64,000 bases of DNA from Clostridiales bacterium (GCA_022508305.1 JAFLVM010000001.1:896341-960340); one strand, 5' to 3'; positions 52,098 through 61,357 are shown, numbered from the stretch's first letter. The notes: generated by a model from the letters alone, not told the origin. Made by a program: numbers and translations.

Positions 52098-52745
52098 TTA
52101 CCATATAAAGTTTGCTTTCGCGCTTTCGCCGTTGTCGATGATGATGTCCTGCGCGGTCATGGATTTGTTGACAATCGCAACGAAATACGCAAACTCGGCA
52201 ATTTCTTCTGCGGTTGCCCATTTTTTCAAGGGGGTTTCGTCCATAACCTCAGCCCACAGCTCGGGATTGTCAATTATATGTTGGTTTAGCGGTGTCAACA
52301 CTCCGCCGGGTGACAGACTGTTGCTTGTTGCGCCGTATTGAGCAATTCGTAAAGCGACGTTTTTCATATAGGACACCATTCCGCCCTTACTCGCCACGTA
52401 TTCGGGAAATTCCGAGCCTGTACTGGCGCTCGCTGACGCGATAAAAACGACGCTTTTGATATTCGGTTGCACTCCGTACTTTTCCGTTACTCGAATCGTT
52501 CCCTTCAAGTTTACGTCAATGTCTCTACCGCTATCTTGTACGCCTGCGTTGTTTACAAGCACGTCTACGCCGTCAATTTCGGGCAGATTGCCGTCAAAAA
52601 CATCCGCTACAATATGAGTATAATTTGCGTGACTGAACGTAGCCTTGAGTTTGTCAATGCCAACGACGGTGTGTCCGTTTTGTAAAAATTTCAATGCAAT
52701 AGCTTTGCCTATTCCGTTGCTTGAACCTGTTACTATTATTTTCAT
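52098..52745 (-). CDS. Short-chain dehydrogenase/reductase
   Basis: A 215-residue NAD(P)-dependent oxidoreductase with TGSSNGIGKAIALKFL at the N terminus, VLVNNAGVQDSG, and the active-site YVASK preceded by a serine-rich ASASASTGSE. Substrate cannot be told. It lies 50 bases after the queuosine-precursor transporter gene on the minus strand and has no clear promoter of its own, so it could share that transcript. Confidence 0.92.
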   Translation of the reverse strand: MKIIVTGSSNGIGKAIALKFLQNGHTVVGIDKLKATFSHANYTHIVADVFDGNLPEIDGVDVLVNNAGVQDSGRDIDVNLKGTIRVTEKYGVQPNIKSVVFIASASASTGSEFPEYVASKGGMVSYMKNVALRIAQYGATSNSLSPGGVLTPLNQHIIDNPELWAEVMDETPLKKWATAEEIAEFAYFVAIVNKSMTAQDIIIDNGESAKANFIW

Positions 52746-52795
52746 TTTTTCAACCTTTTTACCTTTAAGTGAGTATTGTTTGTAATTTCAGTCGT

Positions 52796-53578
52796 CTATT
52801 TTTCAATTTTTAAAGATTTATAGTTTACAAAATCTAAGTACTCTTTACCTACACCCTGTTTTGTCCAGCGTTTGCACACGAGAAATCCTAATGGTGAAAA
52901 AGCTGCCTCTAAGATAAGCTCAACCAGCATTCCCGTTACCGCGCAGGTTAGGCACTGTGTGATGCTCCAGCCAAAGAAGAAGTGGCTGACTATGAGAGCA
53001 AAAATGAGGTTGTCTGCAAACTGTCCAACTGCCGTGGAAACGTAGGTTCTCAAGGCGTACGCGGCAAAACCGTCGGGCTTGCGCTTGAAAATTTTACCAA
53101 TGCCGAAGTTTAGGAAGTTGTTTATGACAGCAGATGCAACGAACGCTACCGTGCTGCCCAAGACGACGTACCAGGTTCCGCCAAATGTGATGTCCAGTGC
53201 TTCATTAACTATTGTGAAATCTACTCCGTCATTTGGCATCCGTTCGAGCAAGTCAAAGTAGGCTCCCCAATCTCCGCCTATTTTACTTGCAACAAAAAAC
53301 AGCAAGCTTAACACGAGGTTTACGCCAATGGCAAAAATGGAAATTTGTGTCGCCGCCCGCGGACCAAAGTGTTTTGTCAACACGTCCATACACAAAAAGA
53401 CCGCCCAGGATACGATTATTCCCGTATCGAGCGCAAGCCAATCTACGCCTATATTTATACTTTTGTTTGCAAGTAGGTTCATGGCGACAACTGCCACGAC
53501 GAAAATAGAAGTAACTACTGACGGAACAGACCTTAACAAAAGTCCAAACTCGTAAAAATAATTTTTTAACTTCTTCAC
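52796..53578 (-). CDS. Queuosine precursor transporter (VUT/YhhQ family)
   Basis: A 260-residue membrane protein with about six or seven hydrophobic segments and the family segments MDVLTKHFGPRAATQISIFA, VINNFLNFGIGKIF and YVSTAVGQFADNLIFAL. Family members take up preQ1 or preQ0 for queuosine synthesis. The start is GTG 53578, 9 bases after AAGGAG; an upstream reading of 42 more residues runs through the promoter and leader. The leader folds like a preQ1-I riboswitch, which supports the assignment independently. Confidence 0.92.
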   Translation of the reverse strand: MKKLKNYFYEFGLLLRSVPSVVTSIFVVAVVAMNLLANKSINIGVDWLALDTGIIVSWAVFLCMDVLTKHFGPRAATQISIFAIGVNLVLSLLFFVASKIGGDWGAYFDLLERMPNDGVDFTIVNEALDITFGGTWYVVLGSTVAFVASAVINNFLNFGIGKIFKRKPDGFAAYALRTYVSTAVGQFADNLIFALIVSHFFFGWSITQCLTCAVTGMLVELILEAAFSPLGFLVCKRWTKQGVGKEYLDFVNYKSLKIEK

Positions 53579-53587
53579 GTAAAAAAA

Positions 53588-53630
53588 CTCCTTGTATTTT
53601 TTAAGATGGTTTGGCAAGGCAACATCTTTG
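53588..53630 (-). promoter_or_regulatory. preQ1-I-like riboswitch over the ribosome site
   Basis: Minus-strand RNA, read from 53630 down. AAGAUG (53628-53623) pairs with CAUCUU (53608-53603) as stem P1. The loop holds CCUUG (53619-53615), which can pair with CAAGG (53594-53590) in the A-rich tail, forming an H-type pseudoknot. That CAAGG is part of the ribosome site AAGGAG (53593-53588). The order stem, loop, A-rich tail and ribosome-site pairing is that of preQ1 class I. Ligand binding should therefore block translation of the transporter. Confidence 0.75.
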
Positions 53631-53635
53631 ACACC

Positions 53636-53664
53636 ATTATACACGGCATATCGCAAATTGTCAA
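53636..53664 (-). promoter_or_regulatory. Promoter of the queuosine transporter gene
   Basis: On the minus strand TTGACA (53664-53659), 17 bases, TATAAT (53641-53636), a consensus promoter that starts transcription just ahead of stem P1. Confidence 0.9.
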
Positions 53665-53781
53665 AGCGAATGTGGCGCACAAATATAAGGACGCGCGATA
53701 ACAATGTGGGGACTTCACGAATAATGTTTTCAACCTAAGGTTTTATTTATTGAGTATCTTATAAGTTATATTTACAAACAC

Positions 53782-53810
53782 TTGTACAAAAATTTATTTT
53801 TTGATAAAAT
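53782..53810 (+). promoter_or_regulatory. Promoter of the DUF1385-prmC-prfA operon
   Basis: TTGTAC (53782-53787), 17 bases, TAAAAT (53805-53810). AGAGGAG (53834-53840) precedes the ATG at 53850. Confidence 0.6.
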
Positions 53811-53849
53811 ATATAATGCAAAATTGGCGCGTAGAGGAGAAAACGCGTA

Positions 53850-55619
53850 ATGGAGAAGCTTATGAAGACAAAAATCGGAGGACAAGCCGTATTAGAAGGC
53901 GTAATGATGCGTGGCGCAAGCAGTATGGCGCTGGCAGTCAGAGACGAAACGGGGCAAATCCGTATGGACACAACCCGTCTGCCTGCAAAAAAGCCTTGGT
54001 ACCGTAAAGTACCCTTCTTGCGCGGCATTGTCAATCTTGTAATTTCCATGATAGACGGCACCAAAATTATCGGCAAATCCGCCGAGGTGATGGTGGAGGA
54101 CGTGGACACAAGCGGCGGCAAGGGTATGGGCTTTTTGATGACCATTTCCACCATTTTGGGCGTGGCGTTGGCGTTGGCTTTGTTCGTCGCTGCTCCTACC
54201 TACGTTTCGCGCGGTGTGTTTTGGCTGGCAAAACTTGAAGAAGGCGACCTCAATTGGGCATGGCTCAAGTCGCTGATTGAAGGGCTTGCAAAGATACTCA
54301 TACTCATCGTGTACATGGTGTTGATTTCCCAAATGAAGGAAATAAAGCGCGTGTTCATGTATCACGGCGCGGAACACAAGACCATTGCTTGCTACGAAAG
54401 TGAATTGCCCCTAACCGTTGAGAACGTGCAAAAATGCAGCCGCTACCACGACCGTTGCGGAACCAGCTTTATCGTGTTCGTGGTGGTGCTGTCGGTAATT
54501 CTCACTTTGATTATGGACGTGGTTTGCGCAGCAGTCGGTTTTAGACCTATTTTCGACAAAAGATGGGTGCGTATACTGATGCACCTTGCGTTGTTGCCTG
54601 TCACGGCAGGTATCAGCTACGAGATGTTGATGTTGCTTGCTTGCTCCAACTTTTTCCTGTTCCGCCCTCTCAAATGGTTGGGTAAACAGTTCCAAAAATT
54701 GACTACTCGCGAACCTGACGACGGAATGTGCGAGGTAGCAATTGCCGCATTCAACAAGGTGTTGGAAATGGACGCAGACGCGACAATTCCCGAGGAGCAT
54801 TTCCCCGCGCCAATCACATTAACCGAGTTCAGAGCGCAAGTCATTGAAACAGGTTTGCCGCAGTTCGTCAAGGGCGACGTGGACTGGCTGCTTGTCAACA
54901 TTCTCAATATCAAAAAGGAAGATTTAACCAAAGACGTATCAATTCCGTTCGGCTGGACGGTGCGTTTGCAGAAAATGTCCGAACGGTTGAATAATGGTGA
55001 GCCATGGCAGTACGTAGTTGGCGCTACGGAGTTTTACGGACGTACCTTCAAGCTGTCCAACAAGACTCTGATTCCCCGTCAAGAAACGGAACTTGTTACG
55101 GAACAATTGCTAAAACGTACAAGTAAAGGCGTTAAAGTACTTGATATGTGCTGCGGTAGCGGTGTAATAGGTATAACTGTCGCGCTTGAAACGGGAGCGA
55201 ACGTCACAATAGCCGACGTAAGCAACGACGCCTTGAAGATTGCAAAACAAAATGCTAAGCTTAATAAGGCAAGTGTTCGAGTAGTTGAAAGCGACATGTT
55301 TAGTGAAATCAACGCCAAGTACGACGTAATCGTGTGCAATCCGCCCTATATCGAAAGCGACGTGATTGAAACGCTTGACGACAGTGTGAAAAAGTACGAA
55401 CCGCACCTTGCGTTGGACGGTGGCGCGGACGGCTTGAAGTTCTACCGCATTTTGGCTGAGCAGGCTCATTTGCACCTCAACAAAAACGGTTTGTTGGTTC
55501 TTGAAATAGGCTACAATCAAGGCGAAGCTGTCAAGGCGTTACTTGACGAAAAGTACGAAGTAGAAGTATTAAAGGACTACGGCGATAACGATAGAATTGT
55601 AATTGCCAAATTGAAGTAA
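53850..55619 (+). CDS. prmC: DUF1385 membrane domain fused to PrmC methyltransferase
   Basis: A 589-residue two-part protein. Residues 1-300 are DUF1385: GGQAVLEGVMMRGASSM, VFMYHGAEHKTIACYE and five or so membrane segments. Residues about 315-589 are PrmC, the methyltransferase that modifies the GGQ glutamine of release factors: IPRQETELV, VLDMCCGSGVIGI and the catalytic VCNPPYIES. These genes are normally separate neighbours upstream of prfA, the order kept here. The fusion would hold PrmC at the membrane. ATG 53862 is an equally possible start. Confidence 0.92.
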   Translation: MEKLMKTKIGGQAVLEGVMMRGASSMALAVRDETGQIRMDTTRLPAKKPWYRKVPFLRGIVNLVISMIDGTKIIGKSAEVMVEDVDTSGGKGMGFLMTISTILGVALALALFVAAPTYVSRGVFWLAKLEEGDLNWAWLKSLIEGLAKILILIVYMVLISQMKEIKRVFMYHGAEHKTIACYESELPLTVENVQKCSRYHDRCGTSFIVFVVVLSVILTLIMDVVCAAVGFRPIFDKRWVRILMHLALLPVTAGISYEMLMLLACSNFFLFRPLKWLGKQFQKLTTREPDDGMCEVAIAAFNKVLEMDADATIPEEHFPAPITLTEFRAQVIETGLPQFVKGDVDWLLVNILNIKKEDLTKDVSIPFGWTVRLQKMSERLNNGEPWQYVVGATEFYGRTFKLSNKTLIPRQETELVTEQLLKRTSKGVKVLDMCCGSGVIGITVALETGANVTIADVSNDALKIAKQNAKLNKASVRVVESDMFSEINAKYDVIVCNPPYIESDVIETLDDSVKKYEPHLALDGGADGLKFYRILAEQAHLHLNKNGLLVLEIGYNQGEAVKALLDEKYEVEVLKDYGDNDRIVIAKLK

Positions 55620-55699
55620 CAATCCGCTAAAAAAGAAACGGCGTAAAACAAATAAAATAATAAATCAATTTGAACAAACTACCCTAAAACGGAGACAAT

Positions 55700-56770
55700 A
55701 TGTTAGAAAAGTTAGAAAAGATTGTCGCGCGTTACGACTTTCTTACGGAAGAAATCGCAAAGCCCGAAGTCATCGCCGACAACAACAGTTGGAAGAAGCT
55801 GGTCAAAGAACACAGCAACCTCACGCCGATAGTGGAGTGCTACACAGCTTACCGCAAGGCAAAGTCTGAACTGGACGCCAACATGGAACTGCTGGAAATC
55901 GAAACGGACAAGGAAATGCTTGCCCTGCTTCACGAGGACGTCAATTTGCAAAAGAAAAGCCTCGACGAGTTGCTTAACGAACTCAAAGTGCTGCTTTTGC
56001 CCAAAGACCCCAACGACGACAAAAACGTTATCATCGAATTACGCGCAGGCGCAGGCGGGGAAGAGGCGGCGTTGTTCGCCAACGAAATCCGCCGTATGTA
56101 CTACATGTTCGCGGAAAAGAACCGTTGGAAGATTGAGGAAATCGACATTGAAGAAAACGAACTTGGCGGCCTCAAGGAAGGCTCTTTCATGGTTGTAGGC
56201 GACGGCGCGTACAGCAAGTTCAAGTTCGAAAGCGGCGTACACCGTGTTCAACGCGTTCCCGACACCGAAAGCCAAGGACGTATTCACACCAGTACGATTA
56301 CCGTTGCGGTGCTGCCCGAAGCCCCCGACGTGGACATTGAAATTCTGGACAAGGACATCAAGATTGACACCTACCGCTCAAGCGGCGCAGGCGGACAGCA
56401 CGTCAACAAGACGGAAAGCGCAATCCGTATCACGCACCTGCCTACGGGTATAGTCGTCAACTGTCAGGACGAGCGCAGCCAAATCAAGAACCGCGACAAG
56501 GCTATGAACATCTTGAAGAGCAAGCTGTACGACTACTACCAATCGCAGGCAGACGCCGAGTACGCTGCCGCGCGTAAGAGTCAGGTTGGAACGGGCGACC
56601 GCAGCGAGCGTATTCGTACCTACAATTTCCCTCAAGGCCGCGTTACCGACCACCGTATAGGTCTTACGCTGTACTCCATTGACAACTTCATGAACGGCGA
56701 CATTTTCGAAATGGTGGAGGCATTGAGGCTCGCAGACCAGACTGCAAAATTACAATCTACGGAAGATTAA
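55700..56770 (+). CDS. prfA: Peptide chain release factor 1
   Basis: A 356-residue class I release factor reading UAA and UAG. The stop-codon-reading PxT motif is PDT at 187-189 in HRVQRVPDTESQ, and the hydrolysis loop GGQ is at 231-233 in SGAGGQHVNKTESA. Length and order are canonical. It follows the PrmC fusion, its modifying enzyme. ACGGAG precedes the ATG. It is directly followed by a transporter operon 2 bases after its stop. Confidence 0.97.
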   Translation: MLEKLEKIVARYDFLTEEIAKPEVIADNNSWKKLVKEHSNLTPIVECYTAYRKAKSELDANMELLEIETDKEMLALLHEDVNLQKKSLDELLNELKVLLLPKDPNDDKNVIIELRAGAGGEEAALFANEIRRMYYMFAEKNRWKIEEIDIEENELGGLKEGSFMVVGDGAYSKFKFESGVHRVQRVPDTESQGRIHTSTITVAVLPEAPDVDIEILDKDIKIDTYRSSGAGGQHVNKTESAIRITHLPTGIVVNCQDERSQIKNRDKAMNILKSKLYDYYQSQADAEYAAARKSQVGTGDRSERIRTYNFPQGRVTDHRIGLTLYSIDNFMNGDIFEMVEALRLADQTAKLQSTED

Positions 56771-56772
56771 CT

Positions 56773-57756
56773 ATGAAAAAATATATTGCCATTTTATTGA
56801 TAGTTACAATTGCGTTCACCTGCGCGTGTGTTTTATGCGCGTGTGAAACGGGCGAAGAACTCACTCTCTACGTACCCGACGGCGCGCCCGCTTTGTCCGT
56901 GGCTAAGATAATCAACGACGGCAAAGTAGGCAATCACAAGGTAACGACTACCGTTACCAAGGGTGGCAACGAAATCGTTGCAAAATGCGCAAGCGGTGAA
57001 GCGGATATGGCAGTTTTGCCCACTAACGCAGCCGTCAACGTAATGAAGAAAAACTCCGACTACCTGCTGTTTAGCGTAAACGTGTACGGCGTGCTGTACG
57101 TCGTTGGCACGGAGCAGATAAGTAATCTTTCGGATTTGGTAGGTCAAAGACTGTACAGTATAGGCTTGACTAATACGCCCGAACTTGTTTTCAAAACAAT
57201 CTGCGACACGGCAAACGTCAGTTACGTAAACGTTGATGACAGTACCCCCAACTCCGACGGCGCAATCAACATACTGTACAAAGAGGAAGCGTCTGACGTT
57301 ATTCCCTTCGTACTCAACAAAACTGCTAAGTTTGCGCTTATCGGCGAACCTGCCGTAACTCAACTCAAAAACAAGGCTGCAGAGAAAAACGTAACTATTT
57401 ACGACCTGTTCGACTTGCAACAACTGTGGCAAGAGGCTACAGGTTCAAACGAACTGGGCTATCCGCAAGCAAGCTTGATTGTAAAGAAGGATTTGTTGAC
57501 AAACGGATTTGCGGCAAAACTCCTTGCGGCGCTACAAGCCAATAATCAATTTGCTAAATCTCATCTATCGAGCTTGAATGCCATTATGCGTGGCGCGGGC
57601 AGTTCGTTGGACTTGAACTACACCGAAGATTTGCTCAACCGTTGCAATCTGACGGCAATTCCCGCAAGCTCGGCAGTAGAAGACTTGAACAAGTATCTTG
57701 CAAAGTTCAATTTGCAGCTTGATGCAGACAAAATTTACAATGCGAACAACGACTAA
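56773..57756 (+). CDS. ABC transporter substrate-binding lipoprotein (NMT1/TauA-like)
   Basis: A 327-residue lipoprotein; the signal ends VLCAC with Cys24. The mature part ELTLYVPDGAPALSVAKII with ASGEADMAVLPTNAAV resembles binding proteins of the NMT1/SsuA/TauA group, which bring in small organic molecules such as thiamine precursors or sulfonates. No riboswitch is seen to name the ligand. It starts 2 bases after prfA and overlaps the permease gene by 17 bases. Confidence 0.85.
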   Translation: MKKYIAILLIVTIAFTCACVLCACETGEELTLYVPDGAPALSVAKIINDGKVGNHKVTTTVTKGGNEIVAKCASGEADMAVLPTNAAVNVMKKNSDYLLFSVNVYGVLYVVGTEQISNLSDLVGQRLYSIGLTNTPELVFKTICDTANVSYVNVDDSTPNSDGAINILYKEEASDVIPFVLNKTAKFALIGEPAVTQLKNKAAEKNVTIYDLFDLQQLWQEATGSNELGYPQASLIVKKDLLTNGFAAKLLAALQANNQFAKSHLSSLNAIMRGAGSSLDLNYTEDLLNRCNLTAIPASSAVEDLNKYLAKFNLQLDADKIYNANND

Positions 57757-58489
57757 AAGACTACTTATCAATATCGCACAAATTGCAGCGCTCATAGTTT
57801 CGGCGCTGCTTTTGTGGTATATTGCGGCGCTCGTTACCGACAGCGAATTGATAGTTCCCGAGCCGTGGACGGTTATCAAACTTACGGTGTCCTTGCTCGG
57901 CGAAGGACAGACTTATCTTGCGTTGCTTGTTACGCTGTTACGGGCTTGTTTGGCATTCGTTGTGTCGGTAGTGTTTGCGACGCTATTGTCAATGCTCATT
58001 GTGGTGTGGCAAAAGAGTAGCTTTTGCGTAAACGCAATCGTAACTTTTTTGCGCGCGCTACCCACGATAGCAATCATTTTGCTTACGATGTTTGTTTTCA
58101 AATCGACGATCGTACCCGTAGTCGTGGCGTTTTTGGTGGTTTTCCCTGTCATATTCAGCGTTTTAAGGCGCGAACTTGAACACAGTGGCAGATTGCTCGA
58201 CGTATGCAGTGTGTACGACGTCACTCCCGCCAAGAGGATTAAATTCGTGCTGTTCCCCATACTGCGCGACGAACTGCTGTCAATAGTTCGCGACGAATTG
58301 CCCCTTTGCATCAAGGTGGTAGTTGCGGGCGAAGTGCTTGCGTTGCCGCTTAGCGGAATAGGTAGACAAATGTACGTCGGCAAAGTCAATCTTGATACGG
58401 CTAAGGTTGTTGCGCTGACTGTGTTGACGCTTGTCGTGTGCTTTGCAATTAGCGGAATTATTGCGTTGTGTCAGAGGAAGAAGGTATGA
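57740..58489 (+). CDS. ABC transporter permease (TauC/SsuC-like)
   Basis: A 249-residue membrane protein with about six segments. The ATPase-contact loop near residue 150 reads HSGRLLDVCSVYDVTPAKRI. IVPEPWTVIKL near the N terminus is typical of TauC/SsuC-type permeases. The ATG at 57740 lies inside the end of the binding-protein gene with no ribosome site, so translation is probably coupled. Its stop overlaps the ATPase gene by 4 bases. Confidence 0.88.
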   Translation: MRTTTKRLLINIAQIAALIVSALLLWYIAALVTDSELIVPEPWTVIKLTVSLLGEGQTYLALLVTLLRACLAFVVSVVFATLLSMLIVVWQKSSFCVNAIVTFLRALPTIAIILLTMFVFKSTIVPVVVAFLVVFPVIFSVLRRELEHSGRLLDVCSVYDVTPAKRIKFVLFPILRDELLSIVRDELPLCIKVVVAGEVLALPLSGIGRQMYVGKVNLDTAKVVALTVLTLVVCFAISGIIALCQRKKV

Positions 58490-59160
58490 TTAAGTTAACC
58501 AACGTTACCGTCAGCTACGGCGACAACACAATATACAAGGATTTCAATTTCGAGTTTCAGCGCGGCGTAAACGTCGTTTTGGGACAGTCGGGCAGCGGCA
58601 AGACGACGCTACTCAACGTCATTGCCAATCTTGTGGAATACAGTGGACAGTGCGAAACGGACAAGGTGGCGATTGTTTTCCAAGCTCCAAGCCTTGCGCC
58701 CGTGTCCGTTCTACACAACGTTGAAATGGTGGTTAAAGGTAACAACGCTAAGCAAGTAGCGCAGGAAATGCTGAAACTAACACAAATCGACCACCTCAAG
58801 GACAAGCGGGCAACCTTGCTTTCGGGCGGAGAACAGCAACGGGTGTCGTTAGCTCGCGCGTTTGCGGCAGACCGCCCCGTGTTGCTGCTTGACGAGCCGT
58901 TTCACAGTTTGGACTACGGCGTGAGGACAAAACTGTACCAAACGCTAAACGATTTGCTTACAAAGTACGACAAGACTGTGGTACTTGTCACCCACGACAT
59001 TGACGAGGCGCTGACGCTCGGCGACAGAATTTACCTGCTGAAAGACAAGCCCTGTACTCTTCAGGAGGTTGCCGAAGTGAAAACTCCGCAAGGAGAGCGC
59101 GACGAGTACTCGACGGAAACGGTAGAATTACGTAAAAAACTGCAACAGTTACTAATATAA
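58486..59160 (+). CDS. ABC transporter ATPase (TauB/SsuB-like)
   Basis: A 224-residue ATPase. Walker A GQSGSGKTT, signature LLSGGEQQRVSLARA, Walker B VLLLDEPFHSLD and the switch region VTHDIDEALTLGD are intact. Smaller than usual (about 250) mainly in the C-terminal tail. Start at ATG 58486 in an ATGA overlap with the permease gene. A strong terminator follows. Confidence 0.94.
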   Translation: MIKLTNVTVSYGDNTIYKDFNFEFQRGVNVVLGQSGSGKTTLLNVIANLVEYSGQCETDKVAIVFQAPSLAPVSVLHNVEMVVKGNNAKQVAQEMLKLTQIDHLKDKRATLLSGGEQQRVSLARAFAADRPVLLLDEPFHSLDYGVRTKLYQTLNDLLTKYDKTVVLVTHDIDEALTLGDRIYLLKDKPCTLQEVAEVKTPQGERDEYSTETVELRKKLQQLLI

Positions 59161-59163
59161 CGC

Positions 59164-59196
59164 AAAGAAAGGCGAGATTTTTCTCGCCTTTCTTTC
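59164..59196 (+). terminator. Strong intrinsic terminator
   Basis: AAAGAAAGGCGAGA (59164-59177) pairs with TCTCGCCTTTCTTT (59182-59195), 14 bp with a TTTT loop. It lies between convergent genes and reads on both strands. Confidence 0.9.
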
Positions 59197-59230
59197 TTAA
59201 ATTGAATTTATGTCGTTTGTTGTAATACAA

Positions 59231-60451
59231 TTATTCCTCCGCAACGTTGCGTTTCCAGTAGTATTTACAATAGGTGTCTGTCAAATATTGCGCTGCCGTA
59301 GTGGGATCCGCCAAATCGCTTGCATCAATCTCTGTTCCGCTTGTTCCGGAGAATTCAGTTGTATAGAACCAACCGTCTGTTGCTTCAAAGGTAACGCTTG
59401 CAAGATTTTCACAATCGGCGAACGCATTTCTATGTAACTGAGTTACGCTTTGTGGGATAGATATGCTCGTAAGACCTGTACCGCGGAACGCGCTATCGCC
59501 AATGTAAAACACCTTGTTGGGGATAGTTATGCTCGTGAGACCGGCGCAACCGTGAAAGGCGAACAGGTCTATAAGTGTCAATTCGTCGGACAGAGTTATG
59601 TTTGATAGACTGGTACAGCCATCAAATGCATTGTTGTATATCCTTGTAACGCTGGTCGGAAGAGTCACGTTATCCAGACTGCTGCACCCTTTGAAGGTAC
59701 TACCTAGTATGCTTGTTACTCCGTAGGGAATGTTTATGGTTGTAAGACTACTGCAATTTAGAAATGCGTACGAGCTTATGTACTGAATACTGCTGGGTAA
59801 GGTTACTGAAGTCAGCTTATCATAGCCATTAAAAGCATATTGACCTATTGCTAAGACTGTCTTCCCCTCGTATGTTTCGGGTACAACGATTTCCGTTACC
59901 GTTCTGATGGTAAAGCCGGTAACCTGTAGGCCATCTTGATAGTTTTCGTATGTCAATTCCGGCACTATAATTTTTCTCCACAGCGCAACAAAGGTCGCTT
60001 CCTCAACGTCGTGTTTCCAAATTTCTGCTTGACTGACGGAAGAGCTGTTGTACATCCAATTGATAAATTCGTAGCCCGTTTTTGTGGGACTGGGTAACGT
60101 TCCCACCGTTTGGTCATAGGTTAGCGTAAGTTCGGTAACTCCCATGTTGCCGTCTGCTCCGTCGTAGTCCAACGTTACGAGGGTGGTATGAGGGGTGTAA
60201 ATGGCGTTTACTGTCAGGTTTTTATCGCCAAGCGTGTATTCTTCCCACACGCCGGTGTAGCCTGTTTTAGTTGGCACTTGCGGCTGGGTAATATTTTTAT
60301 TTTCCTTCGTGAACGTTTGCGTGTCGACGGTTACGCCGTCGGCAACAAACGTAACAGTAAATTCTGTCGGTTCGCACGCAACGGCAGTAAACAGTGTTAC
60401 AACAAACAACGCTAGTAGAGCAATTAACAACAGTTTTTGGGATTTCTTCAT
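59231..60451 (-). CDS. BspA-like LRR_5 surface lipoprotein
   Basis: A 406-residue lipoprotein, lipobox AVAC with Cys26. Two InlB B-repeat-type modules (about 30-165: GYTGVWEEYTLGDKNLTVNA, then GYEFINWMYNSSSV) are followed by about seven BspA-type leucine-rich repeats (LTSVTLPSSIQYISSYAFLN and similar, 200-360). Such proteins stick to host or other surfaces, or hold partner proteins. AAGGAGTG before the ATG on the minus strand. Confidence 0.9.
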   Translation of the reverse strand: MKKSQKLLLIALLALFVVTLFTAVACEPTEFTVTFVADGVTVDTQTFTKENKNITQPQVPTKTGYTGVWEEYTLGDKNLTVNAIYTPHTTLVTLDYDGADGNMGVTELTLTYDQTVGTLPSPTKTGYEFINWMYNSSSVSQAEIWKHDVEEATFVALWRKIIVPELTYENYQDGLQVTGFTIRTVTEIVVPETYEGKTVLAIGQYAFNGYDKLTSVTLPSSIQYISSYAFLNCSSLTTINIPYGVTSILGSTFKGCSSLDNVTLPTSVTRIYNNAFDGCTSLSNITLSDELTLIDLFAFHGCAGLTSITIPNKVFYIGDSAFRGTGLTSISIPQSVTQLHRNAFADCENLASVTFEATDGWFYTTEFSGTSGTEIDASDLADPTTAAQYLTDTYCKYYWKRNVAEE

Positions 60452-60528
60452 CTTTCACTCCTTATAAGTCAATATAAATTTCGACAACGAATAAAGCGCC
60501 GTACCTACCGGGATATTGCATTAACTAC

Positions 60529-60557
60529 ATTTTAACCTATAACGGTGTCATCGTCAA
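60529..60557 (-). promoter_or_regulatory. Promoter of the LRR_5 lipoprotein gene
   Basis: On the minus strand TTGACG (60557-60552), 17 bases, TAAAAT (60534-60529). Confidence 0.7.
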
Positions 60558-60764
60558 TGGAATTCATTGGTAAAGGGTTGGTACTTTTGGTAATCGGTAA
60601 TTTAAAAAGCGGTGGTTTTTTGATGTCTTGCCTAATATAAGTGAAAAGTTGCGCCAAAAGCTTTTTGCAAAATTATATACAGGATTTTTTATTATATATC
60701 ATAACTATAAATAAAATTTATGGTATTTTTAAAAAAAATCTATGAAATACAGGCGCATATAAAT

Positions 60765-60793
60765 TTGTCGAAAAACAGGTTTTTTGATATACT
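60765..60793 (+). promoter_or_regulatory. Promoter of the hyd operon
   Basis: TTGTCG (60765-60770), 17 bases, TATACT (60788-60793). The leader to the ATG at 60857 is about 57 bases. Confidence 0.65.
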
Positions 60794-60856
60794 TAAACGG
60801 TTGTGATTTTGTAGCAATGCTACAAAGATTGGAAAATAAAATTATTGGAGGTCAAA

Positions 60857-61354
60857 ATGAAAGGTTCAACGTTACCTTTTGACGGAACACCCGAGCAAGA
60901 AGCCAAGCTGAGAACGAAGCTTCGGGAACTCAAACACACAGACGGCGCGCTTATGCCCGCCCTGCAATTTGCCCAAGGATTGTACGGTTATCTGCCCTAC
61001 GAGGTGCAGAATATAATAGCCGAAGAGCTAAACGTTACGTTGTCCGAAATCTACGGCGTCGCAACGTTTTATTCACAGTTTTCTTTGTTTCCCAAGGGAA
61101 AGTACAAGATTGGTATTTGCCTTGGTACGGCATGCTACGTCAACGGCTCGCAAGATATTTACGACAAACTTCAAAGCCTGTTGGGAATAGGCAACGGCGA
61201 GTGCACTGCCGACAGACTGTTTTCACTGGACGCTACCCGTTGCGTAGGTTGCTGCGGAATGGCTCCCGTTATGACCGTAAACGACGACGTGTATGGCAGA
61301 ATCAAGCCCGGCGACGTAGAGGGTATTTTGAACAAATACAGGGAGAGAGGTTAA
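60857..61354 (+). CDS. hydC: Bifurcating [FeFe]-hydrogenase subunit C (NuoE-like)
   Basis: A 165-residue thioredoxin-like [2Fe-2S] protein, NuoE family. The four cluster cysteines are visible in CLGTACYVNG and CVGCCGMAPV; YGVATFYSQFSLFPKGKY is also typical. It would pass electrons between the flavin subunit and the rest of the complex. I chose ATG 60857, with TTGGAGGTC upstream. It precedes hydB with 3 bases between. Confidence 0.94.
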   Translation: MKGSTLPFDGTPEQEAKLRTKLRELKHTDGALMPALQFAQGLYGYLPYEVQNIIAEELNVTLSEIYGVATFYSQFSLFPKGKYKIGICLGTACYVNGSQDIYDKLQSLLGIGNGECTADRLFSLDATRCVGCCGMAPVMTVNDDVYGRIKPGDVEGILNKYRERG

Positions 61355-61357
61355 GTT

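Larger units (their letters stand above)
60452..60856. other. Intergenic region with divergent promoters
   Basis: This 405-base gap holds the promoters given at 60529 and 60765 and otherwise AT-rich sequence with no open reading frame of note. A small hairpin, TTGTAGCAATGCTACAA, lies in the hydC leader near 60813-60829. Confidence 0.7.
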
